The translations under genes were made by a program, and so were the position numbers. The notes under the pieces are model-generated. The model saw only the letters and a program-made list of their open reading frames with translations, searched no databases and was not told where the DNA came from. Positions 38,458-46,824 of a stretch of 64,000 nucleotides of DNA are shown here, piece after piece; the stretch's first letter is position 1, and every line of letters begins with the position of its first letter. Origin of the DNA: Chloroflexota bacterium. GTDB taxonomy: Bacteria; Chloroflexota; Anaerolineae; SpSt-313. The DNA lies in assembly GCA_029553955.1 (NCBI GenBank), contig JAKPJZ010000093.1, forward strand, positions 1-64,000. Direction: 5' to 3'.

Positions 38458-41106
38458 TTACCGTACGACGATGTTCACCAGTTTGCCCGGCACATAGATC
38501 ACGTCCTTGATTGTCTTGCCGTCGATATGGCGCTTGGCGCCATCCGAGGCGACGGCGAGCGCCTTGGCGTCGGCCTCCGAGATTTCCGCGGGCACCTCGA
38601 GCCGCGCGCGCACCTTGCCGTTGATCTGCACGATGAGCGTGATGACCTCGTCGGCGGCCAGGTCCTCGCGCCATGCGGGCCACGGCTGCTGGTGCACGCT
38701 GTAAGGCTCGCCCAGGCGCGCCCACAGCTCCTCGGCCAGGTGCGGCGTGATCGGCGCCAAGAGCAGCGCCAGCGTGTGCGTGGCCTCGCGCCACGCGGGC
38801 GTGCCCGCGGCCGCCGTCTCCCTAAAACGCAGCAGGTGGTTGGTGTACTCCATCAGCGCCGCCAGGTAGACGTTGAAGCGGAAATGCTCGATATGCTCGC
38901 TGCAGGTGCGGATGGTCTTGTGCGTATAGCGCCGCAGCTCCGCCACCTCCGGGCGGGGCGACCCCGCCCCTACTCCCTCTCCCTCGGAGGGAGAGGGATG
39001 GGGTGAGGGTGAGCCTTTGTGCAGTGCTTCCCCCCTCACCCCCTGCCCCTCTCCCCGGGGGGGAGAGGGGAGGGCTTCGGTTACCAGCCCCCACACCTTG
39101 TTCAGGAAGCGCGAGATGCCTTCGATGGAGCGCGAGTTCCAGCTCCCGCCGAGCTCCCAGGGACCGATGAACATGATGTAGGCGCGCACGGCGTCGGCGC
39201 CGAGGGCGCTCACATAGTCGTCGGGGTTGACCACGTTGCCCCGCGACTTGGACATCTTCTCATTGTCCTCGCCCAAGACGATGCCCTGGTTGAAGAGGTT
39301 CAGCATCGGCTCGCCGTGATCCAAGAGCCCCATATCGCGCAGCGCCTTGGCAAAGAAGCGCGTGTAGAGCAGGTGCATGCAGGCGTGCTCGATGCCGCCG
39401 GTGTACTGCTGCACCGGCAGCCACGTCTTGGCCGCCTGGGGGTCGAACGGCCCCTGGTCATAGTGCGGGCTGGTGTAGCGCATCTGGTACCACGACGAGC
39501 AGACAAAGGTGTCCATGGTATCGGTCTCGCGCTCGGCCGGGCCGCCGCACTGCGGGCAGGTCGTCTGCCGAAAGCCCTCGTGATACCTGAGCGGCGACTC
39601 CCCGGTGGGCAGGAACTCGGCGTCGCTGGGCAGCAGCACCGGGAGCTGCTCCTCGGGCACCGGCACCGTGCCGCACCGCTCGCAGTAGACGATGGGGATG
39701 GGCGTGCCCCAGTAGCGCTGGCGGCTGATGAGCCAGTCGCGCAGGCGGTAGCTGACGGCGGGCTTGCCCAGGCCCTTCTCGGCCAGGAAGGCGGTGACCG
39801 CCTTGATGCCCTCGGCGCTGCCCATGCCGTCGAACGGGCCCGAGTTGACCATTGGACCTTCGCCGGTGTACGCGGCCGCCAGCGACCAAGCGTGTTCCCT
39901 CTCCCCCTCAGGGGAGAGGGCTAGGGTGAGGGGATCTGCGCACTGGTCGACGCGTGACCTCGCTTGCCGCCTCTCACCCTCACCCCTGCCCTCTCCCTCG
40001 CAGGGAGAGGGGGTAGGAGGGGCGATGACCACACGGATGGGCAGGTCGTATTTCCGGGCAAAGTCAAAATCGCGCTCGTCGTGGGCGGGCACGGCCATGA
40101 TGGCGCCGCTGCCATAGCCCATGAGCACGTAATCGGCAATCCAGATGGGCACAGGCACGCCGGTGGCCGGGTTGACGGCATAGGCGCCGCTAAAGACGCC
40201 GGTCTTTTCCTTTTCGGCCGACAGGCGAGCAATCTCCGTCTGCCGGGCGGCGTCGGCCACGTAGGCCTCCACCGCGGCGCGCTGCTCGGGCGACGTCAGC
40301 CTGGCGACGAGCGGGTGCTCGGGCGCCAGCACCATAAAGGTGGCGCCGTAGACGGTGTCGGGCCGGGTGGTAAAGACGGTGATGTCGTCGCCCTGCTCGC
40401 TCTTGAAGATCAGCTCGGCGCCCTCGCTCTTGCCGATCCAGTTGCGCTGCATGGTGATGACTCGCTCGGGCCAGTTCAGGCCGTCGTGGTGCAGCAGCTC
40501 CTCAGCGTACTTGGTAATGCGTAGATACCACTGCGCCAGGTCCTTCTTGACCACCGGCGTGCCGCAGCGCTCGCAATGGCGGTCCTCACCCCACACCTGC
40601 TCGCGGGCCAGCGTGGTGTTGCACTGCGGGCACCAATCGACGGCCGACCTGCTGCGGTAGGCCAGGCCGTGCTTGTAGAACTGGAGGAAGAACCACTGGC
40701 TCCAGCGATAGTACTCGGGCTGGCAGGTGACGACCTCGCGCTGCCAATCCCACATGGCGCCCATCGAGCGCAGTTGGCCGCGCATGCGCTCGATGTTCTT
40801 GATCGTCCACTCATGTGGGTGGGCGCCACGCTTGATGGCCGCGTTCTCGGCGGGCAGGCCAAAGGCGTCGAACCCGATGGGGAACATGACGTCGTGGCCC
40901 TTCATGCGCATATAGCGCGCGCGGGCGTCCGACGGCGTATAGGCGAACCAGTGGCCGATGTGCAGATCCCCCGATGGGTAGGGGAGCATGGTCAGGAAGA
41001 AGTAGGGCTTTTTCACGTCGTCGTTGACGTGATAGAGCTGCGTCTCCTCCCAGCGCTTCTGCCACTTGGCCTCGATCTTTCGTGGGTTGTACTTGTCGGT
41101 CATCAT
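38458..41106 (-). CDS. leuS: Leucyl-tRNA synthetase with two in-frame repeat insertions
   Basis: An 882-residue class I synthetase charging tRNA-Leu. Signatures: NPRKIEAKWQKRWEE, HIGH as PYPSGDLHIGHW, zinc cysteines (CPQCNTTL, CERCGTPV), the editing CP1 domain, and KMSKSRGN as EKMSKSRGNVVNPDD. It ends IKDVIYVPGKLVNIVVR. ATG 41106 follows GAGGAGCC. Two stretches without family counterparts are translations of intergenic-type palindromes. One, in the CP1 region, reads PPTPSPCEGEGRGEGERR through LTLALSPEGEREHAWS; the other, before the anticodon domain, reads LPSPPRGEGQGVRGEA through PSPHPSPSEGEGVGAG. Both keep the frame. Confidence 0.93.
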   Translation of the reverse strand: MMTDKYNPRKIEAKWQKRWEETQLYHVNDDVKKPYFFLTMLPYPSGDLHIGHWFAYTPSDARARYMRMKGHDVMFPIGFDAFGLPAENAAIKRGAHPHEWTIKNIERMRGQLRSMGAMWDWQREVVTCQPEYYRWSQWFFLQFYKHGLAYRSRSAVDWCPQCNTTLAREQVWGEDRHCERCGTPVVKKDLAQWYLRITKYAEELLHHDGLNWPERVITMQRNWIGKSEGAELIFKSEQGDDITVFTTRPDTVYGATFMVLAPEHPLVARLTSPEQRAAVEAYVADAARQTEIARLSAEKEKTGVFSGAYAVNPATGVPVPIWIADYVLMGYGSGAIMAVPAHDERDFDFARKYDLPIRVVIAPPTPSPCEGEGRGEGERRQARSRVDQCADPLTLALSPEGEREHAWSLAAAYTGEGPMVNSGPFDGMGSAEGIKAVTAFLAEKGLGKPAVSYRLRDWLISRQRYWGTPIPIVYCERCGTVPVPEEQLPVLLPSDAEFLPTGESPLRYHEGFRQTTCPQCGGPAERETDTMDTFVCSSWYQMRYTSPHYDQGPFDPQAAKTWLPVQQYTGGIEHACMHLLYTRFFAKALRDMGLLDHGEPMLNLFNQGIVLGEDNEKMSKSRGNVVNPDDYVSALGADAVRAYIMFIGPWELGGSWNSRSIEGISRFLNKVWGLVTEALPSPPRGEGQGVRGEALHKGSPSPHPSPSEGEGVGAGSPRPEVAELRRYTHKTIRTCSEHIEHFRFNVYLAALMEYTNHLLRFRETAAAGTPAWREATHTLALLLAPITPHLAEELWARLGEPYSVHQQPWPAWREDLAADEVITLIVQINGKVRARLEVPAEISEADAKALAVASDGAKRHIDGKTIKDVIYVPGKLVNIVVR
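38945..39085. repeat. In-frame palindromic insertion in leuS (tRNA-binding side)
   Basis: Contains GGGCGGGG/CCCCGCCC (38951-38970), CCCTCTCCC/GGGAGAGGG (38976-38998) and CCCCTCTCCC/GGGAGAGGGG (39047-39071). On the minus strand it encodes Pro/Ser/Gly/Glu-rich residues between RFLNKVWGLV and VAELRRYTHKTI of LeuRS. Confidence 0.8.
39893..40022. repeat. In-frame palindromic insertion in leuS (editing-domain side)
   Basis: CCCTCTCCCC/GGGGAGAGGG at 39897-39920 and CCCTCTCCC/GGGAGAGGG at 39989-40012, with GTGAGGGG and CTCACCCTCACCCC words between them. The element keeps the leuS frame and falls between LPIRVVIAP and AAAYTGEGPMVNSG. Confidence 0.8.
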
Positions 41107-41252
41107 GGCTCCTCGGATTCGTGATGCGTGATACGTGATGCGTCAGCGACGCCGCGTGTTGCGCCTGGCGTGTGCCGTCAACCTGGCCGACGAGACGGAA
41201 CACGCGTCACGTAACACCATCACGTGTCACGTTTCACGCATCACGCCGCGAG

Positions 41253-41281
41253 AGTCTGCCTCTTTCGTGATAATTTGTCAA
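41253..41281 (-). promoter_or_regulatory. Possible leuS promoter
   Basis: On the minus strand a perfect TTGACA (41281-41276), 17-bp spacer and weak CAGACT (41258-41253). Confidence 0.35.
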
Positions 41282-41460
41282 GGAGCGCACCTGTTCAGTC
41301 TGTCATTGCGAGCCGCAGCGAAGCAATCTCCATGTCCGAAGTGGGGATTGCTTCGCTGCGGCTCGCAATGACAAGTCAAGGCTCTGTGCTGGGCAGAGTT
41401 CGGAGACCCTGGGTTACTCGCAATGACAGACTGAATGGGGACAGAGGCGGTATCGGCTGC

Positions 41461-41489
41461 TTGACGCTCACTGCCTGCGGCTGTATGAT
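41461..41489 (+). promoter_or_regulatory. Promoter of the pRiA4b-like gene
   Basis: TTGACG at 41461-41466 and TATGAT at 41484-41489 with a 17-bp spacer. Confidence 0.6.
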
Positions 41490-41549
41490 AGAACCACAGG
41501 TAATGCCCGCCACGGGATTTCACCATCGTTGGATGAGATGAGGTGGCGT

Positions 41550-42797
41550 ATGATTGACGCTTTCTACCAGAGGCTGGCCTCGCCGGGCAGGGCCAGGCAG
41601 GTCTTGCGGCAGACCACGATCGATGAGAACGGCCCCGGCACCATCCTGCGCGATTTCGACACCCTGCTGGCCTACGTCATGGAACACCCCCTGCAGGTGA
41701 CGGCCACGGGCCTGCCGCCACTCGGCGCGCTGCAGGAGGTCAATGCGCGGCTGACTCACCCCCTCGAGCACGGGCTGCGCCGGCCAGTGCTCAAGTCGTT
41801 TCCACACCTCGAGGGCCTCTATCTGCTGCTGCGCGCCTCGGGGCTGACCTACATCGACACCGCCGGTAGAAAGCCAGTCCTCGCCGTCGACGAGCAGGCG
41901 CTGCAATCGTGGCAGCGCCTGAACCCCACCGAGCGCTACGGCAACCTGCTCGAGGCCTGGGTGCTGCACGGCAGGCCCGAGATCATCGGCGAGCGCGGCC
42001 CACGCTACTACCGCATCCCCGACCACTTTCGCGAGGCGCTCTACTTCCTGGCCAAGGTCTCTGAGGACGGGCTGCAGGTTGCCGGCGACCCAGGTGTCGA
42101 AGACACGATGCTGAGATACTACCCCGGTGCCTACAATGTAGCGCTGCTCGAGCTGTTCGCCATCGTCGATGTGCAGCATGCCGCCCCCGAGCCAGGCAAA
42201 GGCTGGCGCATCGAGTGCATTGCCCGCACGCCCTTCGGTTGGGCGCTCTTTTCGCTGCTGCAGGCCCAGTTCTTTGGCGATCTCAGCAACATCTTTGAGC
42301 TCGACAAGCCAGGGGAGGTCCCTTTCGGCGTCTTCCAGCCCATCCTGCAGCCCGCCCTGCCCGAGTGGCGGAACAACCTCACCATCCCGCCGTGGGCCTT
42401 CCGTGAGGGGGCGCACATCTTCAAGGTTTCGCTGGGGCGCATCTGGCGGCGCATCGCCATCCCAGCCCAAGCGCCGCTGGATAGTCTGGCTTCGGCCATC
42501 CTCAACGCCTTCGATTTCGACTACGACCACCTGTACGGGTTTGTCTACACTGATCGCAGCGGCGCTGAGGAGCGCGTCGTCCATCCGGCGATGGACGAGG
42601 GGCCGTACACCGACGAGGTACGCGTCGGCGACCTACCCTTGCGCATCGGCCAGACCATGACCTATGTGTACGATCTCGGCGATTGGTGGACGTTCACAGT
42701 GGCGTTGGAGCAGGTCGATCCTGCCATGGACATGCGCACCCCCAAGAAGCTCGCGTCGCACGGTGAGGCGCCACAGCAGTACCCGGACTGGGAATAG
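41550..42797 (+). CDS. Hypothetical protein with C-terminal plasmid pRiA4b ORF-3-like domain
   Basis: A 415-residue protein. The first 270 residues (FYQRLASPGRARQVL, then a mixed alpha/beta region with PTERYGNLLEAWVLHGRPE) have no family I recognise. From about residue 285 the pRiA4b ORF-3-like fold is clear: AHIFKVSLGRIWRRIAIPAQ, SAILNAFDFDYDHLYGF, TMTYVYDLGDWWTFTVALEQ and the closing HGEAPQQYPDWE. I prefer ATG 41550, which has GATGAGG before it, to TTG 41529. It ends in TAG where relatives often continue with acidic residues; the next codons would read EEYEDSG, so the stop may be recent. Function unknown. Confidence 0.7.
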   Translation: MIDAFYQRLASPGRARQVLRQTTIDENGPGTILRDFDTLLAYVMEHPLQVTATGLPPLGALQEVNARLTHPLEHGLRRPVLKSFPHLEGLYLLLRASGLTYIDTAGRKPVLAVDEQALQSWQRLNPTERYGNLLEAWVLHGRPEIIGERGPRYYRIPDHFREALYFLAKVSEDGLQVAGDPGVEDTMLRYYPGAYNVALLELFAIVDVQHAAPEPGKGWRIECIARTPFGWALFSLLQAQFFGDLSNIFELDKPGEVPFGVFQPILQPALPEWRNNLTIPPWAFREGAHIFKVSLGRIWRRIAIPAQAPLDSLASAILNAFDFDYDHLYGFVYTDRSGAEERVVHPAMDEGPYTDEVRVGDLPLRIGQTMTYVYDLGDWWTFTVALEQVDPAMDMRTPKKLASHGEAPQQYPDWE

Positions 42798-42820
42798 GAA
42801 GAGTACGAAGACAGTGGTGA

Positions 42821-42958
42821 TGCCTGACCCGGCTGGCGATCGGCGCGCTCTTTGTCGTCAGGACGTCCAAGGAAGACTGCATGCTGCGGCAAGAGCTGGC
42901 GGGCTATGAGGAGTATGCCGCGCGCGTGCGCTACCGGCTCCTACCGGGAGTCTGGTGA
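42821..42958 (+). pseudogene. C-terminal remnant of an isoprenylcysteine-methyltransferase-like (ICMT) gene
   Basis: Forty-five codons ending TGA at 42956-42958 read LTRLAIGALFVVRTSKEDCM and GYEEYAARVRYRLLPGVW in one frame. That is the C-terminal signature of ICMT/phospholipid-methyltransferase-like membrane proteins. The N-terminal three quarters are missing and no start or ribosome site is present. The next 130 bp carry CCGG-rich repeat words. Confidence 0.65.
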
Positions 42959-43087
42959 GCCGGCCGGCTACAACCGGGTTGCACGCTCCGCAGCCTCCCG
43001 GTGCCGGCAACGGACACCCTCCAAAACCCCTACTCCGGGTCAGGGCCCCGCGGCAGTACCGCGGGTGGGTTCGAAAGGAGCAGGCCC

Positions 43088-43801
43088 ATGTCAGTCCTCA
43101 GTCGTCTGGCTTCCGCCCAGGGCGTGCGCAGCGACGCGCCCAACCAGGCGCTGGCCCGCGACCTCGCCCGGACCCAGGATCGTGAGGGCATCCGCGAGGT
43201 GGTGGCCGGCCTCACCAGCCGCGACCGCCGCGTGCAGAGCGAATGCATCAAGGTGCTCTACGAGATTGGCTATATCGACCCCGAGCTCATCGCCGAGTAT
43301 GCCGCCGAGTTCTTCCGGCTGCTGGGGAGCCGCAACAACCGGCTCGTCTGGGGCGGCATGATCGCGTTGTCGACCATCGCGCGGCTGAGGCCACAGGAGG
43401 TGTTCGACGGCATGGCCGGCATCCTCGAGGAGATGGCGCAGGGCTCGGTGATCACCGTCGACGCCGGCGTGGCCGCGCTGGCCGCAGCCGCTGCCACCGG
43501 CGCCGAGCGCCGCGCGGCCATACTGCCCTGCCTCCTGGAGCATCTGAGCAGTTGCCGGCCCAACAGCGTGGCCCAGCATGCAGAGAAGATGCTCGAAGCC
43601 GTCGACGCTGCGCATTGCGAGCGCTTTGTCGCCATCTTGCAGGCGAGGCTGCCCGAGCTGACAGCGTCGCAACAGACGCGCGTGCGCCGCGTCATCGGCA
43701 AGGCCGGCAAGCAGGGCGTATGGGAGGAGGGCCGGGCCTGCCGAAAGGCCGGCAGAGCAAGTCTCTTGCGCGGCACGATGCCGCGGCTACAGCTGAATTG
43801 A
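43088..43801 (+). CDS. HEAT-repeat-like protein of unknown function
   Basis: A 237-residue helical protein built of paired helices (REVVAGLTSRDRRVQSECIK, LIAEYAAEFFRLLGSRNNRL, GGMIALSTIARLRPQEVFDG, RAAILPCLLEHLSSC), which look like HEAT or armadillo repeats. Such proteins are scaffolds. The last 28 residues (GVWEEGRACRKAGRASLLRG...) are Arg/Gly rich and probably derived from an intergenic repeat. ATG 43088 follows AAAGGAGC. No neighbour suggests a role. Confidence 0.65.
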   Translation: MSVLSRLASAQGVRSDAPNQALARDLARTQDREGIREVVAGLTSRDRRVQSECIKVLYEIGYIDPELIAEYAAEFFRLLGSRNNRLVWGGMIALSTIARLRPQEVFDGMAGILEEMAQGSVITVDAGVAALAAAAATGAERRAAILPCLLEHLSSCRPNSVAQHAEKMLEAVDAAHCERFVAILQARLPELTASQQTRVRRVIGKAGKQGVWEEGRACRKAGRASLLRGTMPRLQLN

Positions 43802-43868
43802 GCGTTCGACTCATGAGTGCCAGCCTGGGTGCCGCTCCTGCAGGATAAGGTGGAGGCCTAATCTCCGA

Positions 43869-44663
43869 ATGAACCTGATGATCTGTCTGACCGGGGAATC
43901 GGAACAGCTCGCCTTCCTGCCGGAAATCGCCACACTCGGCGCCGGCATCGAGCTCGGCAGCTACGGCTTGACCGGTGTGCGGTCGGAGCGGGATTGGGAA
44001 GCGCGGCTCACACTGCACAAGGCGGTCCGCGCCCAATTCCGGGGCACGCTTGCCGTCCATGGGCCCTTTATTGGGATCGAGTATGCCCATGTCGACCACC
44101 TCTTGCGCGAAGCGGTCAACCGCCGGCTCGACATGACCTTTGACATGGCCGTGGGGCTGAAGGCAAGCCGGGTTGTCCTGCACAGCGGCTACAAGCCGGA
44201 AGTCGACCTCTTTGGATTAGAGGACTTTTGGCTCCAGGGGTGTACCGAGTTCTGGCAACGGGAAATTCGCCGTTGGGCCGATGCCGGCATCGCGATCGTC
44301 ATTGAGAACAACACGGAAAGAACGCCGGACTTGCTCATCCGGCTGGTGGACCAGGTGGATCACCCCTTCCTGGGCCTGTGCCTGGATATCGGGCATCAGC
44401 ACCTGTTCTCCGACCTGGACGCGCTGGAGTGGGTGCGCAGGATGGACGAGCGGCTGCTGCACATCCATCTGCACGACAACGACGGTAGCGGCGACCGCCA
44501 TTGGCCCCTTGGGCGCGGGACCATCGACTTGGAGCCCTTCTACACGGCCATAGCGAGGCAAGTTCCACAAGCGACAATCTCCCTCGAAGTCGAAGATGCC
44601 ATGCAAGTGAAGATGGGCGACCTGCGCAAGCTCGCCGCCCGCTTCGCGCCGGAGCGCGGCTGA
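43869..44663 (+). CDS. Sugar phosphate isomerase/epimerase-like TIM-barrel protein
   Basis: A 264-residue xylose-isomerase-like (AP endonuclease 2 fold) protein. Metal and active-site residues typical of the family are visible: AVHGPFIGIEYAH, VVLHSGYKP, IVIENN with the Glu ligand, LCLDIGHQHLF with Asp and His, HIHLHDNDG and ISLEVED at the end. Such enzymes epimerise or isomerise sugars or carry out related ring chemistry; substrate unknown. ATG 43869 has a GGAGG 14 bases upstream, which is loose. The methyltransferase follows after 81 bp on the same strand. Confidence 0.82.
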   Translation: MNLMICLTGESEQLAFLPEIATLGAGIELGSYGLTGVRSERDWEARLTLHKAVRAQFRGTLAVHGPFIGIEYAHVDHLLREAVNRRLDMTFDMAVGLKASRVVLHSGYKPEVDLFGLEDFWLQGCTEFWQREIRRWADAGIAIVIENNTERTPDLLIRLVDQVDHPFLGLCLDIGHQHLFSDLDALEWVRRMDERLLHIHLHDNDGSGDRHWPLGRGTIDLEPFYTAIARQVPQATISLEVEDAMQVKMGDLRKLAARFAPERG

Positions 44664-44744
44664 GGAACGGAGACAGCGGGAAGCTGGGTTACCGGCCCGA
44701 GCCGGGGCTGTACTATTCGGTGCGCGATCTCTGAGGGAACAGAA

Positions 44745-45530
44745 ATGGGCAACGACCAATCGGCCGCACGCCAGGCACGGGGAGAGTCCGTGCCGTTCGC
44801 CATCTGGCAGACGGGCGGCGCGACGGAGCATCTGGGCGGCATCTATGCCACGCGGCGGCTGCGGCAGATGTGCCCGCTGCGGCCCGGCCAGTTGCTGCTC
44901 GATATCGGCTGCGGCATGGGCTACACGGCCTGCTCGCTGGCGCGCGAGCACGGAGCGCGCGTGGTGGCCGTCGATAGCGGCGCGCGCAGCGTGGCCGAGG
45001 CGCGAGGCAGAGTGGCGCGCGCGGGGCTGGCCGGGCAGGTGCGCGTCGTCCGCGCCGACGCCCACGACCTCCCTTGCGCTGCCGGCAGTGTGGACTGCGT
45101 GATCGTGGAGTCGGTGCTGGTCTTTTGCGATGCGCCGCGGGTGTTGGCCGAGGTGCGCCGCGCGCTCAAGCCGGGCGGCTTTGTGGGCGCCAACGAGCTG
45201 ACGCTGCTCAAGCCGCCGACGCCCGAGCTGCTGCGCCTGCTGGCCGAAACCCTGAGCATCCGCACCTTCGCTAGCGACGGCTGGCGGGCGCTCTTTGCGC
45301 AGGCGGGGTTCGTGGATGTGCGCGCTGCAGTGAGCCGGATGCGCCTGCGCGAGCAACTGGCCAGCCACATCGCGGTCGACGGCCTCGGCGGCTACCTCGC
45401 GGCGGCCGTGCGCGGGCTGGCCGACGCCAGCATCCTCAGCGCATTCATCAACAGGCGCATGCTCAAGGCGGCGCGGCAGTATGCATCGTCGGTCGGCTAT
45501 GGGCTCTACGCCGGCCGGAAACCGCTGTGA
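44745..45530 (+). CDS. SAM-dependent class I methyltransferase
   Basis: A 261-residue methyltransferase. Motif I is LLLDIGCGMGYTACSLA near residue 50, followed by VVAVDSGARSVAEAR, the post-II DAHDLPCAAGSVDCVIVESV and RRALKPGGFVGANEL. The substrate domain lies after residue 160 and gives no specific clue; the layout resembles enzymes acting on small molecules or quinone-like rings. ATG 44745 follows GAGGGAAC. It may be co-transcribed with the sugar isomerase-like gene upstream. Confidence 0.85.
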   Translation: MGNDQSAARQARGESVPFAIWQTGGATEHLGGIYATRRLRQMCPLRPGQLLLDIGCGMGYTACSLAREHGARVVAVDSGARSVAEARGRVARAGLAGQVRVVRADAHDLPCAAGSVDCVIVESVLVFCDAPRVLAEVRRALKPGGFVGANELTLLKPPTPELLRLLAETLSIRTFASDGWRALFAQAGFVDVRAAVSRMRLREQLASHIAVDGLGGYLAAAVRGLADASILSAFINRRMLKAARQYASSVGYGLYAGRKPL

Positions 45531-45590
45531 GCGCGCAGGCACTACAAGGGTTAGCTCCGGCCCCGCGCGAAGCGCAGCGCCCGGATAGCC

Positions 45591-45731
45591 TTAGGTGACA
45601 GTACTTACGCGGTTGCTCGGAACAGCGCCAGCCACTGCGGGGTTCCCATCCCCCCACCCCCGCGCCGGGGGCGGGGGTGGGGGGGTCCTACCGCGCGCGA
45701 GACCGCCGACCGCGTAAGTACTATTAGGTGA
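45591..45731. mobile_element. MITE-like element with 8-bp target duplication
   Basis: TTAGGTGA at 45591-45598 is repeated at 45724-45731. Between them (45599-45723, 125 bp) the ends AGTACTTACGCGG and CCGCGTAAGTACT are exact 13-bp inverted repeats. The centre holds a C5AC5GC/GCG5TG5-type hairpin (45651-45683). No coding capacity. The features fit a non-autonomous element moved by a transposase not present here. Confidence 0.75.
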
Positions 45732-45780
45732 GGCATTGCGACAGCGCCGGGGCTGAAGGCAGGCTGTGGGAGGTTCTGCA

Positions 45781-46773
45781 ATGGAGTTACGCATTCCTCC
45801 GGCGACGATCGGGCTCTTGTGCCTGGCCAACCTGAGTGAAGTGCTCCTCGGCCTGGCCCTGCTCGTCGACTGGATCCGCAACTGGCGCCATGTGAAGGCG
45901 TACTGGGCCTGGGGGGTTGGCGCCGCCGGGGCGGTACTGGCCGCAGGCATCCTGCAGGTGGCCCTGGTGGCGTTGGCTGGCCTGCCCAACTGGCGCAGCT
46001 CTCTGCCCCCCGGCTTGACCGGCAGCGCCGCGCCGACCGAGGAGCAGGCGCTGATCCTGCTGCTTGCCGGCCTGCTGCTCATGGCGCTCGGCCTGCTGGG
46101 CATCGCCATCGCCGTCAGCCGGGTTGCCGGCTATACGATGCTGGGCCTGCACCATGCCGCCTCGCTGGGCCACCCGGGCTCGCGTCTGCTACAGCGCCGC
46201 AGCGTGCCGGCCACGGCCCTCGACGACAAGGTGCTGCCCGACTTGGGTGCAGACGCACTGTGGCCGGCTGAGGGCGCTGCGCCACCGGCCCCAGGGCACT
46301 GCCCGGCCCGCGACTATGCCCTGAGCACGCTCGCCGTCGCCGCCGTCGGGGTCGCCTACTCGGTGCTGCTCTTTCGCCTGACCTCGCCGCGCATCGCCGA
46401 GGTGCTGACGATACTGCCGAGCTACAGCGCCGACACCGCCCGTGCGCTGACGCCGGCGGTGGTGGTGGCCATGCTGAGCGCAGCCCTCAGCGAAGAGCTC
46501 ATCTACCGCCTCGGCATCCAGGGCTTCCTGGCCCGGCACCTCGGCAGCCGGGGAGGCCGCTACTGGCTGCCTGTCGTGCTGACTTCCCTGCTCTGGACGA
46601 TGCAGCATGCGGGGGTGATGGAGCCCGGCTGGGTCAAGCTGGCGCAGATCTTCCCCTTCGGCCTGCTGCTGGGCTGGCTCTACCGGCGCCACGGCGTCGA
46701 GAGCTGCATCCTGGCCCATGCGCTCTTTAACATCCTGCTGGCGCCCCTGTCGTCGTTCCTGATCGGCATGTAG
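45781..46773 (+). CDS. CPBP-family intramembrane glutamic protease
   Basis: A 330-residue membrane protein with about eight hydrophobic segments. The Abi/CPBP motif is EELIYRLGIQGFLARHL near residue 240, with the paired Glu and Arg, followed by HAGVMEP and LAHALFNILL with the conserved His residues. Rce1-like members process prenylated proteins; bacterial ones are linked to bacteriocin self-immunity and signalling. The 130-residue N-terminal membrane region before the protease core is an extension. ATG 45781 follows GGGAGG. Confidence 0.85.
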   Translation: MELRIPPATIGLLCLANLSEVLLGLALLVDWIRNWRHVKAYWAWGVGAAGAVLAAGILQVALVALAGLPNWRSSLPPGLTGSAAPTEEQALILLLAGLLLMALGLLGIAIAVSRVAGYTMLGLHHAASLGHPGSRLLQRRSVPATALDDKVLPDLGADALWPAEGAAPPAPGHCPARDYALSTLAVAAVGVAYSVLLFRLTSPRIAEVLTILPSYSADTARALTPAVVVAMLSAALSEELIYRLGIQGFLARHLGSRGGRYWLPVVLTSLLWTMQHAGVMEPGWVKLAQIFPFGLLLGWLYRRHGVESCILAHALFNILLAPLSSFLIGM

Positions 46774-46816
46774 CTGGCAGACCTGACAGGTCTCGGAGAC
46801 CTGTCAGGTCTGCCAG
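46774..46816. terminator. 21-bp-arm hairpin between convergent genes
   Basis: Bases 46774-46794 and 46796-46816 are exact reverse complements around one base. Probable shared terminator of the CPBP and DUF3795 genes. Confidence 0.75.
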
Positions 46817-46824
46817 CCTGCCGC

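Larger units (their letters stand above)
41107..41549. repeat. leuS upstream region: two repeat families
   Basis: 41110-41245 is an inverted array of GTGATGCGTGATACG words with a GTTCCGTC-type loop. 41301-41328 and 41346-41373 are exact 28-bp arms of a TCATTGCGAGCCGCAGCGAA element, nested in an outer 19-bp inverted pair (41295-41313, 41417-41435). Promoters for both neighbours lie at 41253-41281 (minus) and 41461-41489 (plus). Confidence 0.75.

Noticed and set aside
38945-40022. Reading the leuS repeat segments as assembly errors or as splitting leuS into pieces
   Set aside because: The frame stays open through both, length is a multiple of three in effect, and synthetase motifs continue normally on each side.
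42852-43361. 169-codon frame overlapping the HEAT-like gene
   Set aside because: Arg/Ser/Pro-rich shadow frame; the 43088-43801 frame has a ribosome site and a coherent helical pattern.
46774-46816. tRNA-like cloverleaf at the 46.8 kb hairpin
   Set aside because: It is a single 21-bp-arm hairpin with no T-loop or anticodon arm; no tRNA was found anywhere in the window.
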